Source: Rhodospirillaceae bacterium bin65 (GTDB lineage Bacteria; Pseudomonadota; Alphaproteobacteria; Bin65). Taken from it: 64,000 nucleotides of DNA. The stretch's first letter is position 1, and the number at the start of each line of letters is the position of its first letter. The position numbers and the translations under genes were made by a program. The stretch lies in assembly GCA_002238725.1 (NCBI GenBank), contig MPMX01000002.1, positions 124,001 to 188,000 on the forward strand. The letters are read 5' to 3'. The notes under the pieces are model-generated. The model was not told the origin of the DNA and ran no database searches. It saw nothing but the letters and a program-made list of their open reading frames with translations. This document shows, one piece after another, positions 10,124-18,713 of the stretch.

Positions 10124-11056
10124 ATGGGAGAGTTTTGGGAATTCGTTCTGGCGCCGGTGCTCATATTCGAGAGCTGGCGGTTCGGCATGGAAGTCGCGAT
10201 CAGCGGTCTGCTGGCCGGGGTGATGTACTCGCTCGTCGCGCTCGGCTTCGTGCTGATCTACAAGGCCTCGGGCATGTTCAATTTCGCCCAGGGCGTGCTC
10301 GTCCTGTTCGCGGCGCTCAACCTGGCCGGCTTCATCGGCCTCGGCGTGCCGATTCCGCTCGCCATCCTGCTGACGATCGGGATCATGATCCTGTTCGCCA
10401 TCGTGGTGGAATACCTGATCCTGCGCCATCTGGTGAACCAGGAGCAGATCATCCTGTTCATGGCGACCATCGGGCTGGCCTTTTTCCTGTCGGCCTTCGG
10501 CGAGACCATCTGGGGCTCCGACGTCAAGAAGCTCGATGTCGGCATCCCGCAGGGCCGCTTCGAGCCATTCGGCATCCAGATCCAGTATCTCGAACTCACC
10601 GCCGGGGCGGTAGCCGCGGCGCTGGTGACTGTCCTCGCGATCTTCTTCAGCAAAACCAAGATCGGCCGGGCGCTCCGGGCGGTCGCCGACGATCATCAGG
10701 CGGCGCTTTCGGTTGGAATCAACCTGCGCACCATCTGGATCATCGTCTGGGCGGTCTCCGGTATCGTCGCGCTGGTCGCCGGCACCATGTGGGGCGCCAA
10801 ATCCGGCGTCCAGTTCAGCCTCTCGGAAATCGCGCTCAAGGCGCTGCCGGTGCTGATCCTGGGCGGCTTCGAATCGATCCCGGGCGCGATCATCGGCGGC
10901 CTGATCATCGGTCTGGGCGAGAAGCTGGCCGAGGTCGGCTGGGGCCCGTATGTCGGCGGCGCGATCGAGGACTGGTTCGCCTACATCCTGGCGATGGTCT
11001 TCCTGGTATTCCGCCCGCAGGGCCTGTTCGGCGAAAAGATCATCGAAAGAGTCTGA
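10124..11056 (+). CDS. ABC transporter permease, LivH type
   Basis: A 310-residue inner-membrane protein with about eight hydrophobic segments, the LivH-type N-terminus (ISGLLAGVMYSLVALGFVLIYKAS) spanning the first helices, and the family motif GALRAVADDHQAALSVGI in variant form after the central loop (KIGRALRAVADDHQAALS). It pairs with the LivM-type permease next door to form the channel. GAGGGGGAAAG-like sequence precedes the ATG. The 108-bp leader after the ATPase gene contains a GC-rich hairpin. Confidence 0.92.
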   Translation: MGEFWEFVLAPVLIFESWRFGMEVAISGLLAGVMYSLVALGFVLIYKASGMFNFAQGVLVLFAALNLAGFIGLGVPIPLAILLTIGIMILFAIVVEYLILRHLVNQEQIILFMATIGLAFFLSAFGETIWGSDVKKLDVGIPQGRFEPFGIQIQYLELTAGAVAAALVTVLAIFFSKTKIGRALRAVADDHQAALSVGINLRTIWIIVWAVSGIVALVAGTMWGAKSGVQFSLSEIALKALPVLILGGFESIPGAIIGGLIIGLGEKLAEVGWGPYVGGAIEDWFAYILAMVFLVFRPQGLFGEKIIERV

Positions 11057-11060
11057 CGCT

Positions 11061-12293
11061 ATGTTCTATCGCGAAGCCGGGCAGTTCTACACGAGCTACG
11101 CCAAGGACCAGGGCATCTTCCAGCTCCGGCAGGACAAGTACGGCCTGTGGGGCATCCTGTTCATCGCCTTCATCGTCGTTCCGGTCGGCCTGTACCTGCT
11201 GGTGCAGGGCGGCCTCATGGCCGCGTCGACCAAGGACTATCTGTACAACTCGATCTTCCTGCTGCTGCTGGTCAACAGCATGGCGGCGCTCGGCCTGAAT
11301 ATCCTCACCGGCTATTGCGGGCAGATTTCCCTCGGCACGGCGGCGTTCATGGGGGTCGGCGCGTTTACCGCCTTCAAATTCTCGACCGGCCTGAACTACC
11401 GGATTCAGCACGAGGACGATGCCGGCGAGCTCGTTTCGCAGCTCGTGCCGCTGCTGCCGGCGATCGATAACCCGATTCTGCTGGTTCTGATCGCCGGCTT
11501 CGTTACGGCAATCGTCGGGGTGATCTTCGGCCTGCCCAGCTTGCGCATCAAGGGGTTCTATCTGGCGGTGGCGACGCTGGCGGCGCAGTTCTTTCTGGTC
11601 TGGTGCTTCTCGCGCGTCGAATGGCTCTACGACTATGTCTCGTCGTCGACGATCCAGATTCCGCCGCTAAAGCTGTTCGGCCTGGTCGTCACCGGCTCCG
11701 AAACGGTGATGCGCGACGGCCAGGCGGTGACGATCTATCCCGCGGCGGAGACGAAATACCTGATCTGCCTGTCACTCGTCGTGTTCTTTGCGTTCATCGC
11801 CAAGAACATGGTGCGCGGCCGCATCGGCCGGGCCTGGATGGCGATCCGCGACATGGATATCGCCGCCCAACTCATCGGGATCCGCCCGCTGGCAACGAAG
11901 CTGCTCGCCTTTGCGGTCAGCTCCTTCTTCTGCGGCATGGCCGGGGCGATGTCGCTGATCTTCTACCTCGGCGCGCTCGAAGGTGCGGAGGCCTTCAACA
12001 TCAACGAATCCTTCTCGGTCCTGTTCATGGTCATCATCGGCGGGCTGGGCAGCATTACCGGCTCTTTCCTGGGCGCCGCCTTCATCACGCTGATCCCGAT
12101 ATTCCTGGTCGTGTCCCTGCCCTGGCTGGGAGGCCAGTTCGGTATCCCGGTCGATGCGGCGGTCGTCGAACACTTCCAGTTCATGATCTTCGGCGCGCTG
12201 ATCATCATATTCCTGATCATGGAGCCGCTTGGTCTGGCGCGCCTGTGGCAGATCGGCAAGGAAAGACTGAGACAATGGCCGTTTCCCTACTAG
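11061..12293 (+). CDS. ABC transporter permease, LivM type
   Basis: The second channel subunit, 410 residues with nine or ten hydrophobic segments. LivM hallmarks are LNILTGYCGQISLGTAAFMGVGAF near the second helix pair and the cytoplasmic coupling sequence RIGRAWMAIRDMDIAAQLIG, followed by GGLGSITGSFLGA. It begins 4 bp after the LivH-type stop. I rejected earlier in-frame starts because they lie inside the preceding gene and lack a ribosome site. Confidence 0.92.
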   Translation: MFYREAGQFYTSYAKDQGIFQLRQDKYGLWGILFIAFIVVPVGLYLLVQGGLMAASTKDYLYNSIFLLLLVNSMAALGLNILTGYCGQISLGTAAFMGVGAFTAFKFSTGLNYRIQHEDDAGELVSQLVPLLPAIDNPILLVLIAGFVTAIVGVIFGLPSLRIKGFYLAVATLAAQFFLVWCFSRVEWLYDYVSSSTIQIPPLKLFGLVVTGSETVMRDGQAVTIYPAAETKYLICLSLVVFFAFIAKNMVRGRIGRAWMAIRDMDIAAQLIGIRPLATKLLAFAVSSFFCGMAGAMSLIFYLGALEGAEAFNINESFSVLFMVIIGGLGSITGSFLGAAFITLIPIFLVVSLPWLGGQFGIPVDAAVVEHFQFMIFGALIIIFLIMEPLGLARLWQIGKERLRQWPFPY

Positions 12294-12394
12294 CCGGCGG
12301 TCCAACATGTGCGCCGGTGGGTGGAAAACGGCTGTCATCGGCCGCGTCTTGCGGTCTTTTGCGGAACCTTTGGCACATGCTAAGGTTTTGGCAA

Positions 12395-12419
12395 CCTGCA
12401 GGTCATGGTGTCCTGCAGG
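12395..12419 (+). other. Paired CCTGCAGG hairpin before the binding-protein gene
   Basis: Two copies of the self-complementary octamer CCTGCAGG are separated by 9 bp, so the transcript can fold into a short stem-loop 60 bp before the binding-protein start. Hairpins between permease and binding-protein genes often mark mRNA processing or partial termination that raises binding-protein levels. That role is inference here. Confidence 0.4.
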
Positions 12420-12479
12420 GTAACCCTCCAACCCCCAGCGCCCCGCGGGGGGCAAACCCGATCCAGGGAGGATAATGGT

Positions 12480-13787
12480 ATGAGGCTGAAAGGGCTCACA
12501 TTGGGTCTGGCCGCTGCAGTCGCCGCGACAGGCATTGCAGCGCCGGCCGTTCAGGCGGCGGATACCCAGTATTTCCCGCTGTTCACCTACCGCACCGGCC
12601 CGTATGCGCCGAACGGTATTCCGTCGGCCAACGGCATCGCCGACTATCTCAACTACGTCAACCTGAAGCACGGCGGCGTCAACGGCGTGAAGCTGGTCTG
12701 GGAAGAGTGCGAGACCGGCTACAACACCAAGAAGGGCGTCGAGTGCTACGAGCGCCTGAAGGGCAAGGGCACGACGGTCGTGTTTCCGTATTCGACGGGC
12801 ATCACCTACAAGCTCATCCCGAACGCCGACAAGGACAAGATTTCGATCCTGACTGTCGGCTACGGCCGCACGGACGCGTCGGACGGCCGGGTCTTCCCGT
12901 GGACCTTTACCACGCCGACCACCTACTGGAGCCAAGCTTCGGCCTTCATCAAATATATCGGCGCCCAGGAAGGCGGCATGGGCAAGCTCAAGGGCAAAAA
13001 GATTGCCCTTATTTTCCATAACAGCGCCTACGGTAAGGAGCCGATCCGCACGCTCGAGTTGCTCGAGCGCAAGCTCGGCTACAAGCTGACCCAGCTCGCC
13101 GTGAACCATCCCGGCCAGGAGCAGAAAGCCACCTGGCTGCAGATCCGCAAGATCCGTCCGGACTGGATCCTGCTGTGGGGCTGGGGCGTCATGAACCAGG
13201 TCGCGATCAAGGAAGCCACCAATATCGGCTTCAAGATGGATCGCATGATCGGCGTCTGGTGGTCCGGCGCCGAGCAGGACGTGGTCCCGACCGGCGATGC
13301 CGCGAAGGGCTACAAGGCCGGCACGTTCCATGCCGCCGGTGGCGATTTCCCGCTGATCAAGGACATCAAGAAAGTCGTCTACGACGCCGGCAAGGGCATC
13401 AAGGGCGGCGACAAGTATATCGGCCAGGTGCTGTGGAACCGCGGCATGGTGAACGCGATCTTCGCCACGGAAGCCATGCGCGCCGCGCAGAAGAAGTTCG
13501 GCGTCAAGGTGGTCAACGGCGACCAGATGCGCTGGGGACTCGAGAACCTCAACATCACCGCGGAACGCTGGTCGGAGCTGGGCCTGAAAGGCTTTATGCA
13601 GCCGGTCAAGAACACCTGCGCCGACCATGAAGGCAACGGCCCGGTGCTGATCCAGCAGTGGGACGGCAACAAGTGGAACATTGTCAGCGACTTCATCACG
13701 CCGATGCGTGAGGTCATCCGTCCGCTGATCGAGAAATCCGCGGCCGCCTACGCCAAGAAAAACAACATCACACCGCGCAAGTGCTAG
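12480..13787 (+). CDS. Periplasmic substrate-binding protein, HAAT family
   Basis: A 435-residue exported binding protein of the branched-chain-amino-acid/urea/aromatic type (Peripla_BP_6). A signal peptide (LTLGLAAAVAATGIAAPAVQAA) ends near residue 28. The mature part has the two-lobed pattern with LVWEECETGYNTKKGVECYERL and KGKKIALIFHNSAYGKEPIRTLEL. The start follows GGGAGG by 7 bp; the ATG 5 bp earlier is out of frame. It is flanked by hairpins on both sides. The ligand is unknown, but neighbouring CoA ligases favour an organic acid. Confidence 0.9.
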   Translation: MRLKGLTLGLAAAVAATGIAAPAVQAADTQYFPLFTYRTGPYAPNGIPSANGIADYLNYVNLKHGGVNGVKLVWEECETGYNTKKGVECYERLKGKGTTVVFPYSTGITYKLIPNADKDKISILTVGYGRTDASDGRVFPWTFTTPTTYWSQASAFIKYIGAQEGGMGKLKGKKIALIFHNSAYGKEPIRTLELLERKLGYKLTQLAVNHPGQEQKATWLQIRKIRPDWILLWGWGVMNQVAIKEATNIGFKMDRMIGVWWSGAEQDVVPTGDAAKGYKAGTFHAAGGDFPLIKDIKKVVYDAGKGIKGGDKYIGQVLWNRGMVNAIFATEAMRAAQKKFGVKVVNGDQMRWGLENLNITAERWSELGLKGFMQPVKNTCADHEGNGPVLIQQWDGNKWNIVSDFITPMREVIRPLIEKSAAAYAKKNNITPRKC

Positions 13788-13792
13788 GTCCG

Positions 13793-13819
13793 TTGCAGGC
13801 GAAAAAACGCCTGTAGCAA
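13793..13819 (+). other. Hairpin after the binding-protein gene
   Basis: TTGCAGGCG and CGCCTGTAGCAA pair around an AAAAAA loop with a three-base bulge, immediately after the binding-protein stop. No U-tract follows, so it looks like a transcript-stabilising or processing hairpin rather than a terminator. Read-through into the next ATPase gene is expected. Confidence 0.4.
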
Positions 13820-13831
13820 GGGAGAACCGCC

Positions 13832-14674
13832 GTGAGTGAAACCCCCGCAACCAATGGCGCGAACGGTGCTGCGCAAGCGTTGCTCAGCGTCAACAACATC
13901 GAGGTGATCTACGATCATGTGATCCTCGTGTTGAAGGGGGTTTCGCTCGAGGTTCCCAAGGGGGGCATCGTCGCCCTCCTTGGGGCCAACGGCGCCGGCA
14001 AGACGACGACGCTGAAATCGATCTCGAATCTGCTCGGCGCGGAACGCGGCGACGTGACGAAGGGATCGATCCTCTATGAAGGAACGCCCGTGCAAAGCCT
14101 GGATCCGAACGATCTGGTGCGGCGCGGCGTGATCCAGGTGATGGAAGGCCGCCATTGCTTTCCCCACCTCACGGTGGACGAGAATCTGTTGACCGGCGCC
14201 TACACCCGCCGGGACGGCGGCGCCGCGATCCGCGACTCCGTTGACAAGGTGTATGAGTATTTTCCCCGTCTGAAAGAGCGGCGCAGCGCGCTTGCCGGCT
14301 ATATCTCCGGCGGCGAGCAGCAGATGTGCGCCATCGGGCGGGCGCTGATGTCGAACCCCTCGACCATGCTGCTCGACGAGCCCTCCATGGGCCTTGCGCC
14401 GCAACTCGTCGAGGAAATTTTCGAGATCGTCAGACGTCTCAACCAGCAGGAAGGCGTCAGCATCCTGCTCGCCGAGCAGAACACCAACATGGCGCTGCGT
14501 TACGCCGACTACGGCTATATCCTGGAAAGCGGCCGCGTCGTGATGGACGGCGTCGCCAGCGATCTCGCCGAGAACGAGGACGTGAAGGAATTCTACCTCG
14601 GCGTTGCCGGCGAGAACCGCAAATCCTTCCGGGACGTGAAGCACTACAAGCGGCGCAAGCGCTGGCTCGCCTGA
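13832..14674 (+). CDS. ABC transporter ATPase, LivF type
   Basis: The second ATP-binding subunit of the importer, 280 residues. Walker A is GANGAGKTT, the signature ISGGEQQMCAIGRALM is intact, Walker B is MLLDEPSMGLAP, and the Q-loop and switch regions are LifF-typical, ending in ILLAEQNTNMAL. The start is GTG with AAGGGAGAA 6 bp upstream. The C-terminal basic tail (KHYKRRKRWLA) is a little longer than in ordinary LivF. Confidence 0.92.
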   Translation: MSETPATNGANGAAQALLSVNNIEVIYDHVILVLKGVSLEVPKGGIVALLGANGAGKTTTLKSISNLLGAERGDVTKGSILYEGTPVQSLDPNDLVRRGVIQVMEGRHCFPHLTVDENLLTGAYTRRDGGAAIRDSVDKVYEYFPRLKERRSALAGYISGGEQQMCAIGRALMSNPSTMLLDEPSMGLAPQLVEEIFEIVRRLNQQEGVSILLAEQNTNMALRYADYGYILESGRVVMDGVASDLAENEDVKEFYLGVAGENRKSFRDVKHYKRRKRWLA

Positions 14675-14775
14675 GCGGGCCCAACGGCGGCGGCGGCCGT
14701 GCCGCACCGCAAAGTCGTCGAGCGGGCCGTCATCCCATGATCGGGGTGGCGGCTTTTCAATTCGGGGGAACGGCC

Positions 14776-16014
14776 ATGTCCGACCATTACGACGCCCTGG
14801 AAACCCGCGACCCGGCCGAGCGCGAGGCGGCGCTCATGGCGGCCCTGCCGGCGCAGGTCGCCCACGCCAGGGCCGCGACCGGCTGGTACGCGAAGAGCCT
14901 CGCCGACATCGACCCGGCGACGGTAGCGTCGCGCGAGGCCCTGGCGGCGCTGCCGGTCACCCGCAAGCACGGCCTGATCGAGGCCCAGAGGGCCGAGCCG
15001 CCGCTCGCCGGGCTCAATGCCCTGGCGCTGGGCGATGCCGCCGTCGCCTTCACCTCGCCGGGGCCGATCTTTGAGGTCATGGGCACCCGTAGCGACTATT
15101 ACGGCGGCGCGCGGTCGCTCTACGCCGCCGGGCTGCGCAAGGGCGATATCGTCCACAATTCCTTCTCCTACCATCTCACCCCCGGGGGCTGGATTTTCCA
15201 TGACGGCGCGCGCGCCCTCGGCTGCCCGGTCATTCCGGGCGGGATCGGCAACACCGAACAGCAGGCCCAGGTAATGGCGCAATACCGCCCGAAGGGCCAT
15301 GCCGGCACGCCGGACTATCTGAAAGCGATCCTCGAGAAGGGCGACGAGTTGGGGCTCGACCTGACGTCGGTCCGGTCCGCCATCGTCGGCGCCGGCCCGC
15401 TCTTTCCGCCCCTGCGCGACTGGTACGGCGAGCGCGGCATCCACGTCTTCAACACGTTCGGCACCGCGGAACTCGGCATCGTCGCCTATGAGACCCACGC
15501 ACAGAACGGCATGGTCATCGCCGAAGACAAGATCGTGGAAATCGTCGTCCCCGGGACCGGCGAACCGGTCGCCAACATCGGCGACGTCGGCGAACTGGTG
15601 GTGACGCTGCTGACGCCGGAAGTGCCGCTGATCCGCTTCGCCACGGGCGACCTGTCGGCCTTGACCGATGCGCCCAGCCCATGCGGCCGGACGAACGTAC
15701 GGATGCTCGGCTGGATGGGCCGCGCCGACCAGACGACCAAGGTGCGCGGCATGTTCGTCCATCCCGAGCAGATCGCCGATGTCGTCAAGCGTCATCCGGA
15801 GATCGCCAGGGCCCGGCTGGTTGTCGACGCCGTCGACGGCAAGGATGCGCCCAACCTGCGGGTCGAAGCGGGCCTGGCCGATTCCGCTTTCGCCGATACG
15901 GTCGCCCAGAGCTTCCAGACCGTCTGCAAGCTGCGTGCGACCGTGGAAATCGTCGAGCCGGGCACACTACCTAACGACGGCAAGGTCATCGACGATGTGC
16001 GCGTGTACGAATAG
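14776..16014 (+). CDS. Phenylacetate-CoA ligase-like adenylating enzyme
   Basis: A 412-residue AMP-forming enzyme of the PaaK type, shorter than fatty acyl-CoA ligases as expected. Visible parts include the region FTSPGPIFEVMGTRSDYY where the P-loop normally lies (the glycine/serine-rich loop is altered), VFNTFGTAELGIVAYE matching the A5 motif, RFATGDLSAL matching A7, and LGWMGRADQTTKVRGMFVHPEQI matching the PaaK-type hinge. It is the last gene of the importer locus and supports an aryl acid as substrate. An in-frame ATG lies 39 bp upstream; I chose the later one, next to GGGGGAA. Confidence 0.82.
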   Translation: MSDHYDALETRDPAEREAALMAALPAQVAHARAATGWYAKSLADIDPATVASREALAALPVTRKHGLIEAQRAEPPLAGLNALALGDAAVAFTSPGPIFEVMGTRSDYYGGARSLYAAGLRKGDIVHNSFSYHLTPGGWIFHDGARALGCPVIPGGIGNTEQQAQVMAQYRPKGHAGTPDYLKAILEKGDELGLDLTSVRSAIVGAGPLFPPLRDWYGERGIHVFNTFGTAELGIVAYETHAQNGMVIAEDKIVEIVVPGTGEPVANIGDVGELVVTLLTPEVPLIRFATGDLSALTDAPSPCGRTNVRMLGWMGRADQTTKVRGMFVHPEQIADVVKRHPEIARARLVVDAVDGKDAPNLRVEAGLADSAFADTVAQSFQTVCKLRATVEIVEPGTLPNDGKVIDDVRVYE

Positions 16015-16130
16015 GGGCGGCGCGCGCAACGATATTGGCATCCGGAGAGCCACCCTAATCTTTTGTCCCCTTGCGCGGGCGGCGGCAGATTGCAGAGTGT
16101 CGGCAGTCATCCCGGCCATCGCGCGACACC

Positions 16131-16784
16131 ATGGACACTCCGGATAGCGCTTCCGGCACCTATCCCGCCATCTCGCTGAGCGTCGAGGGCCTCGCCTGCA
16201 TCCGCGGCGGGCGGGCCGTGTTCGGCGGGCTGAGCTTCGCGGGCGCCGGCGGCGACGCCATCGAACTGCACGGGCCGAACGGCGCCGGCAAATCCTCGCT
16301 GCTGCGCCTGCTGGCCGGACTGCTGCATCCGGCGGCAGGCACAATTGCGTGGACCGCCGGCGACGGCGCGGCGCGGCCGCCGCTGGCCTATTGCGGTCAC
16401 CGCGATCCGGTCAAGGCGTGGCTGACAGTGCGCGAGCAGCTTGCCTGGTGGCGTGACCTGGAGGGCGGCGGCAGCGTCGAAGGGGCCGCTCAGGCGATGG
16501 GCCTCGGCCCGTTGCTGGAAGTCGCCGGCGGGCTGCTGTCGGCCGGGCAGCGGCGGCGGCTGGCGCTGGCTCGGCTGGCGCTGACCGAGGCGCCGGTCTG
16601 GCTGCTCGACGAGCCGACGGTCTCGCTCGACGAAGACGGCGCCGCGCTTCTCAGGACCATGATCGGCCGGCACCGGTCGCAGGGCGGCCTGGCGATCGCG
16701 GCGACGCATCTGCCGATCGGCCTGCCGGACGCCCGAACGGTGATGCTGCCCGGCGATGCCGCCGAAGGGCCGGACGGTCCCTGA
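16131..16784 (+). CDS. ccmA: Cytochrome c biogenesis ATPase CcmA
   Basis: ATPase of the CcmABCD complex that releases holo-CcmE during cytochrome c maturation. 217 residues with Walker A GPNGAGKSS (48-56), a signature loop LSAGQRRRLALARLAL, Walker B VWLLDEP and ATHLP as the switch region. The short length and GLACIRGGRAVFGGLSF N-terminal pattern are typical of CcmA. Its stop overlaps the ccmB start (ATGA), so the two are coupled. Confidence 0.93.
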   Translation: MDTPDSASGTYPAISLSVEGLACIRGGRAVFGGLSFAGAGGDAIELHGPNGAGKSSLLRLLAGLLHPAAGTIAWTAGDGAARPPLAYCGHRDPVKAWLTVREQLAWWRDLEGGGSVEGAAQAMGLGPLLEVAGGLLSAGQRRRLALARLALTEAPVWLLDEPTVSLDEDGAALLRTMIGRHRSQGGLAIAATHLPIGLPDARTVMLPGDAAEGPDGP

Positions 16785-17449
16785 TGCGCCCCTATCTTGC
16801 GACCTTCCGGCGGGATCTGCGCTTCGCGGTACGGCACAGCGCCGACACCGCTGTCGTCCTGGCGTTCTTCGTCGTTACTGTCATCCTGTTTCCGCTCGGC
16901 GTCGGACCGGCGGCCGGGACCCTCGCGGCCATCGCGCCGGGCGTGATCTGGGTCGCGGCCCTGCTGGCGACGCTGCTGTCCCTCGACCGGCTGTTCGCTG
17001 CCGATTTCGAGGATGGCACGGTCGACCTCTTCCTGACCGGCCGCAACAGCCTGTTGCTGATCGTGCTGGCGAAATGCGCGGCGCACTGGCTGACGACCGG
17101 CCTGCCCCTGATAATCCTGTCGCCGGTGCTCGCCGCCATGCTGCACCTGCCGGCGGCGGGCTATCTCATGCTCGCCCTCGGCCTGCTGTTCGGCACGCCG
17201 ATGCTGACGCTGATCGGCGCTGTCGGCGCGGCGCTCGTGCTCGGCGCGCGGCGCGGCGGCGTGCTGATCGCCATCCTCGTGCTACCGCTCTACATCCCGG
17301 TCCTGATTTTCGGCGTGCTGAGCATCGACGCCGTCATCCATGCCGCCGATCCGTGGCCGCATATCCTGCTGCTCGCCGCCGCCCTGCTCGCCGGCCTCGC
17401 AATTGCGCCGCCGGCCGTCACCCTGGCCCTGCGCAGCGCCGCGGAGTGA
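16784..17449 (+). CDS. ccmB: Heme exporter protein B, CcmB
   Basis: A 221-residue membrane protein with six hydrophobic segments and the CcmB-type features RRDLRFAVRHSAD, FPLGVGP, DFEDGTVDLFLTGR and LPLYIPVLIFG. It partners CcmA. No ccmC, ccmD or ccmE follows; the next 230 bp hold a repeat, and then a gene on the other strand. Confidence 0.95.
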   Translation: MRPYLATFRRDLRFAVRHSADTAVVLAFFVVTVILFPLGVGPAAGTLAAIAPGVIWVAALLATLLSLDRLFAADFEDGTVDLFLTGRNSLLLIVLAKCAAHWLTTGLPLIILSPVLAAMLHLPAAGYLMLALGLLFGTPMLTLIGAVGAALVLGARRGGVLIAILVLPLYIPVLIFGVLSIDAVIHAADPWPHILLLAAALLAGLAIAPPAVTLALRSAAE

Positions 17450-17520
17450 GGCGGCCATTTTGGACCGCGGAGCGGCAATCGCAGTGATTCGCGCTTTCCT
17501 AAAGCGTGTCTCGGCAGGAT

Positions 17521-17633
17521 GCCCTGCGATACGCCCCTTCGGGGCTACTCAGGGTGAGGGAGATTGGCGGAATTTACTGAATTTTCCCCTCATCCCGAGT
17601 AGCCCCGGACCTGTTCCGGGGCGTATCGAGGGA
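17521..17633. repeat. Paired hairpin repeat (BIME-like), copy 1
   Basis: Left unit: GATACG, a short GC stem, then CTACTCAGGGTGAGG. Right unit, inverted: CCCTCATCCCGAGTAG, a different GC stem, then CGTATCGAGGG. Both units fold internally and with each other. It lies between convergent ccmB and the GT2 gene. Two further copies at about 26.6 and 43.3 kb share the arms but not the stem sequences. No coding region is seen here. Confidence 0.85.
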
Positions 17634-17680
17634 CCGCTCGAACGACGAACCGGCATGACTGGCCACGAGCGCCGAAAATC

Positions 17681-18415
17681 CTATTCCCGGCCCTCCCGGA
17701 CCTCGGGATAGCGCATCCGGCGCATCACCCACATCACGCCGATCAGGTCCCACAGGCCGGCCCACAGGCGGTCGAATGTGCCGTATTTGCTGACGCCCCG
17801 GTTGCGCGGCCGGTGCGCTACCGGAACCGAGACCGCCCGGTGCCCACGCCGGGCAAACAGGGCCGGGAAGAATCGGTGCATGTTCTCGAAATGGGGCAGT
17901 TCCAGAAAGGTCTCCCGGTTCATCAGCTTCAGGCCGCAGGCTGTGTCCGGCGTGCCGTCGCCGAGCAGCCAGCCGCGCACACGGTTGGCGACGCGGGAGA
18001 CGACCTTGCGCCACAAACCGTCCCGCCGCTCCGTGCGCCAGCCGCAGACCAGCAGGCGGGAATCGGGCTCGCCGCTTTCGCAAAGCCTCTGCCACATTTC
18101 GAGCAGGCTGGCGGGATCGTCCTGGCCGTCGCCGTCCATCGTCGCCATGAACCGGCCGCGCGCAGCCTTGGCGCCGTTAATCAGCGCCCGGCTCTTGCCG
18201 CCGCGCGCTGCATGGGTGACCGCCCGCACGACGCCTGCCCCCGCCGCTTCCGCAGCGATCTCGCCGGCCGTACCGTCATCGCTGCCGTCGTCGACAAAAA
18301 CGATCTCGTAATCGACATGCCCGTCGAACGCCGCCCGCACTTCGCCCACCACCCCGGCAATGTTGCCGGCCTCGTTGTAGACCGGAATGACGATCGAAAG
18401 CAGCGGAGCGGACAT
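17681..18415 (-). CDS. Family 2 glycosyltransferase, polyprenyl-phosphate type
   Basis: A 244-residue GT-A glycosyltransferase with SIVIPVYNEAGNI at the N-terminus, the nucleotide-binding VDDGSDDGT (41-49) and MDGDGQDDP (93-101). The pattern matches dolichol/undecaprenyl-phosphate sugar transferases. No C-terminal membrane pair is obvious, so it is probably a peripheral enzyme. It is divergent from a GT39 membrane glycosyltransferase 298 bp away, a common partner that uses the lipid-linked sugar. Confidence 0.88.
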   Translation of the reverse strand: MSAPLLSIVIPVYNEAGNIAGVVGEVRAAFDGHVDYEIVFVDDGSDDGTAGEIAAEAAGAGVVRAVTHAARGGKSRALINGAKAARGRFMATMDGDGQDDPASLLEMWQRLCESGEPDSRLLVCGWRTERRDGLWRKVVSRVANRVRGWLLGDGTPDTACGLKLMNRETFLELPHFENMHRFFPALFARRGHRAVSVPVAHRPRNRGVSKYGTFDRLWAGLWDLIGVMWVMRRMRYPEVREGRE

Positions 18416-18713
18416 GGCGTGAGCGTCTTCTCCCGATTGCCTTGCACGAGCCTGCGACCGGGGCGCAAGCCCGTTCCGGTGTTGGGCCGGCCCCCGGTTT
18501 GACCGGCGGAAACGATTGTCGTACCTAGCCCGGATTTCTCGCCAATGTCACGGCCTGCATCGCGTCTGGACTTTCGCTCCGCCTCGTTCGGAACCGGGAG
18601 CGGGCCGAAGAGCGTAGCGGGGCCCAAGATCGGGGCTCGCAATGCCACGGGCGGGCGTTCGGTTGCCGGGCGGTGCGCAGTCCGCCGGCTCTTGCAAAAA
18701 GGACACGGAACGG

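Noticed and set aside
12370..12387. TGGCAC element as a sigma-54 promoter before the binding-protein gene
   Set aside because: The -12 element (TTGC at the right spacing) is missing; the bases there are AAGG.
13793..13819. Hairpin as an intrinsic terminator within the importer locus
   Set aside because: There is no run of T after the stem and the next gene has a ribosome site only a few bases further on.
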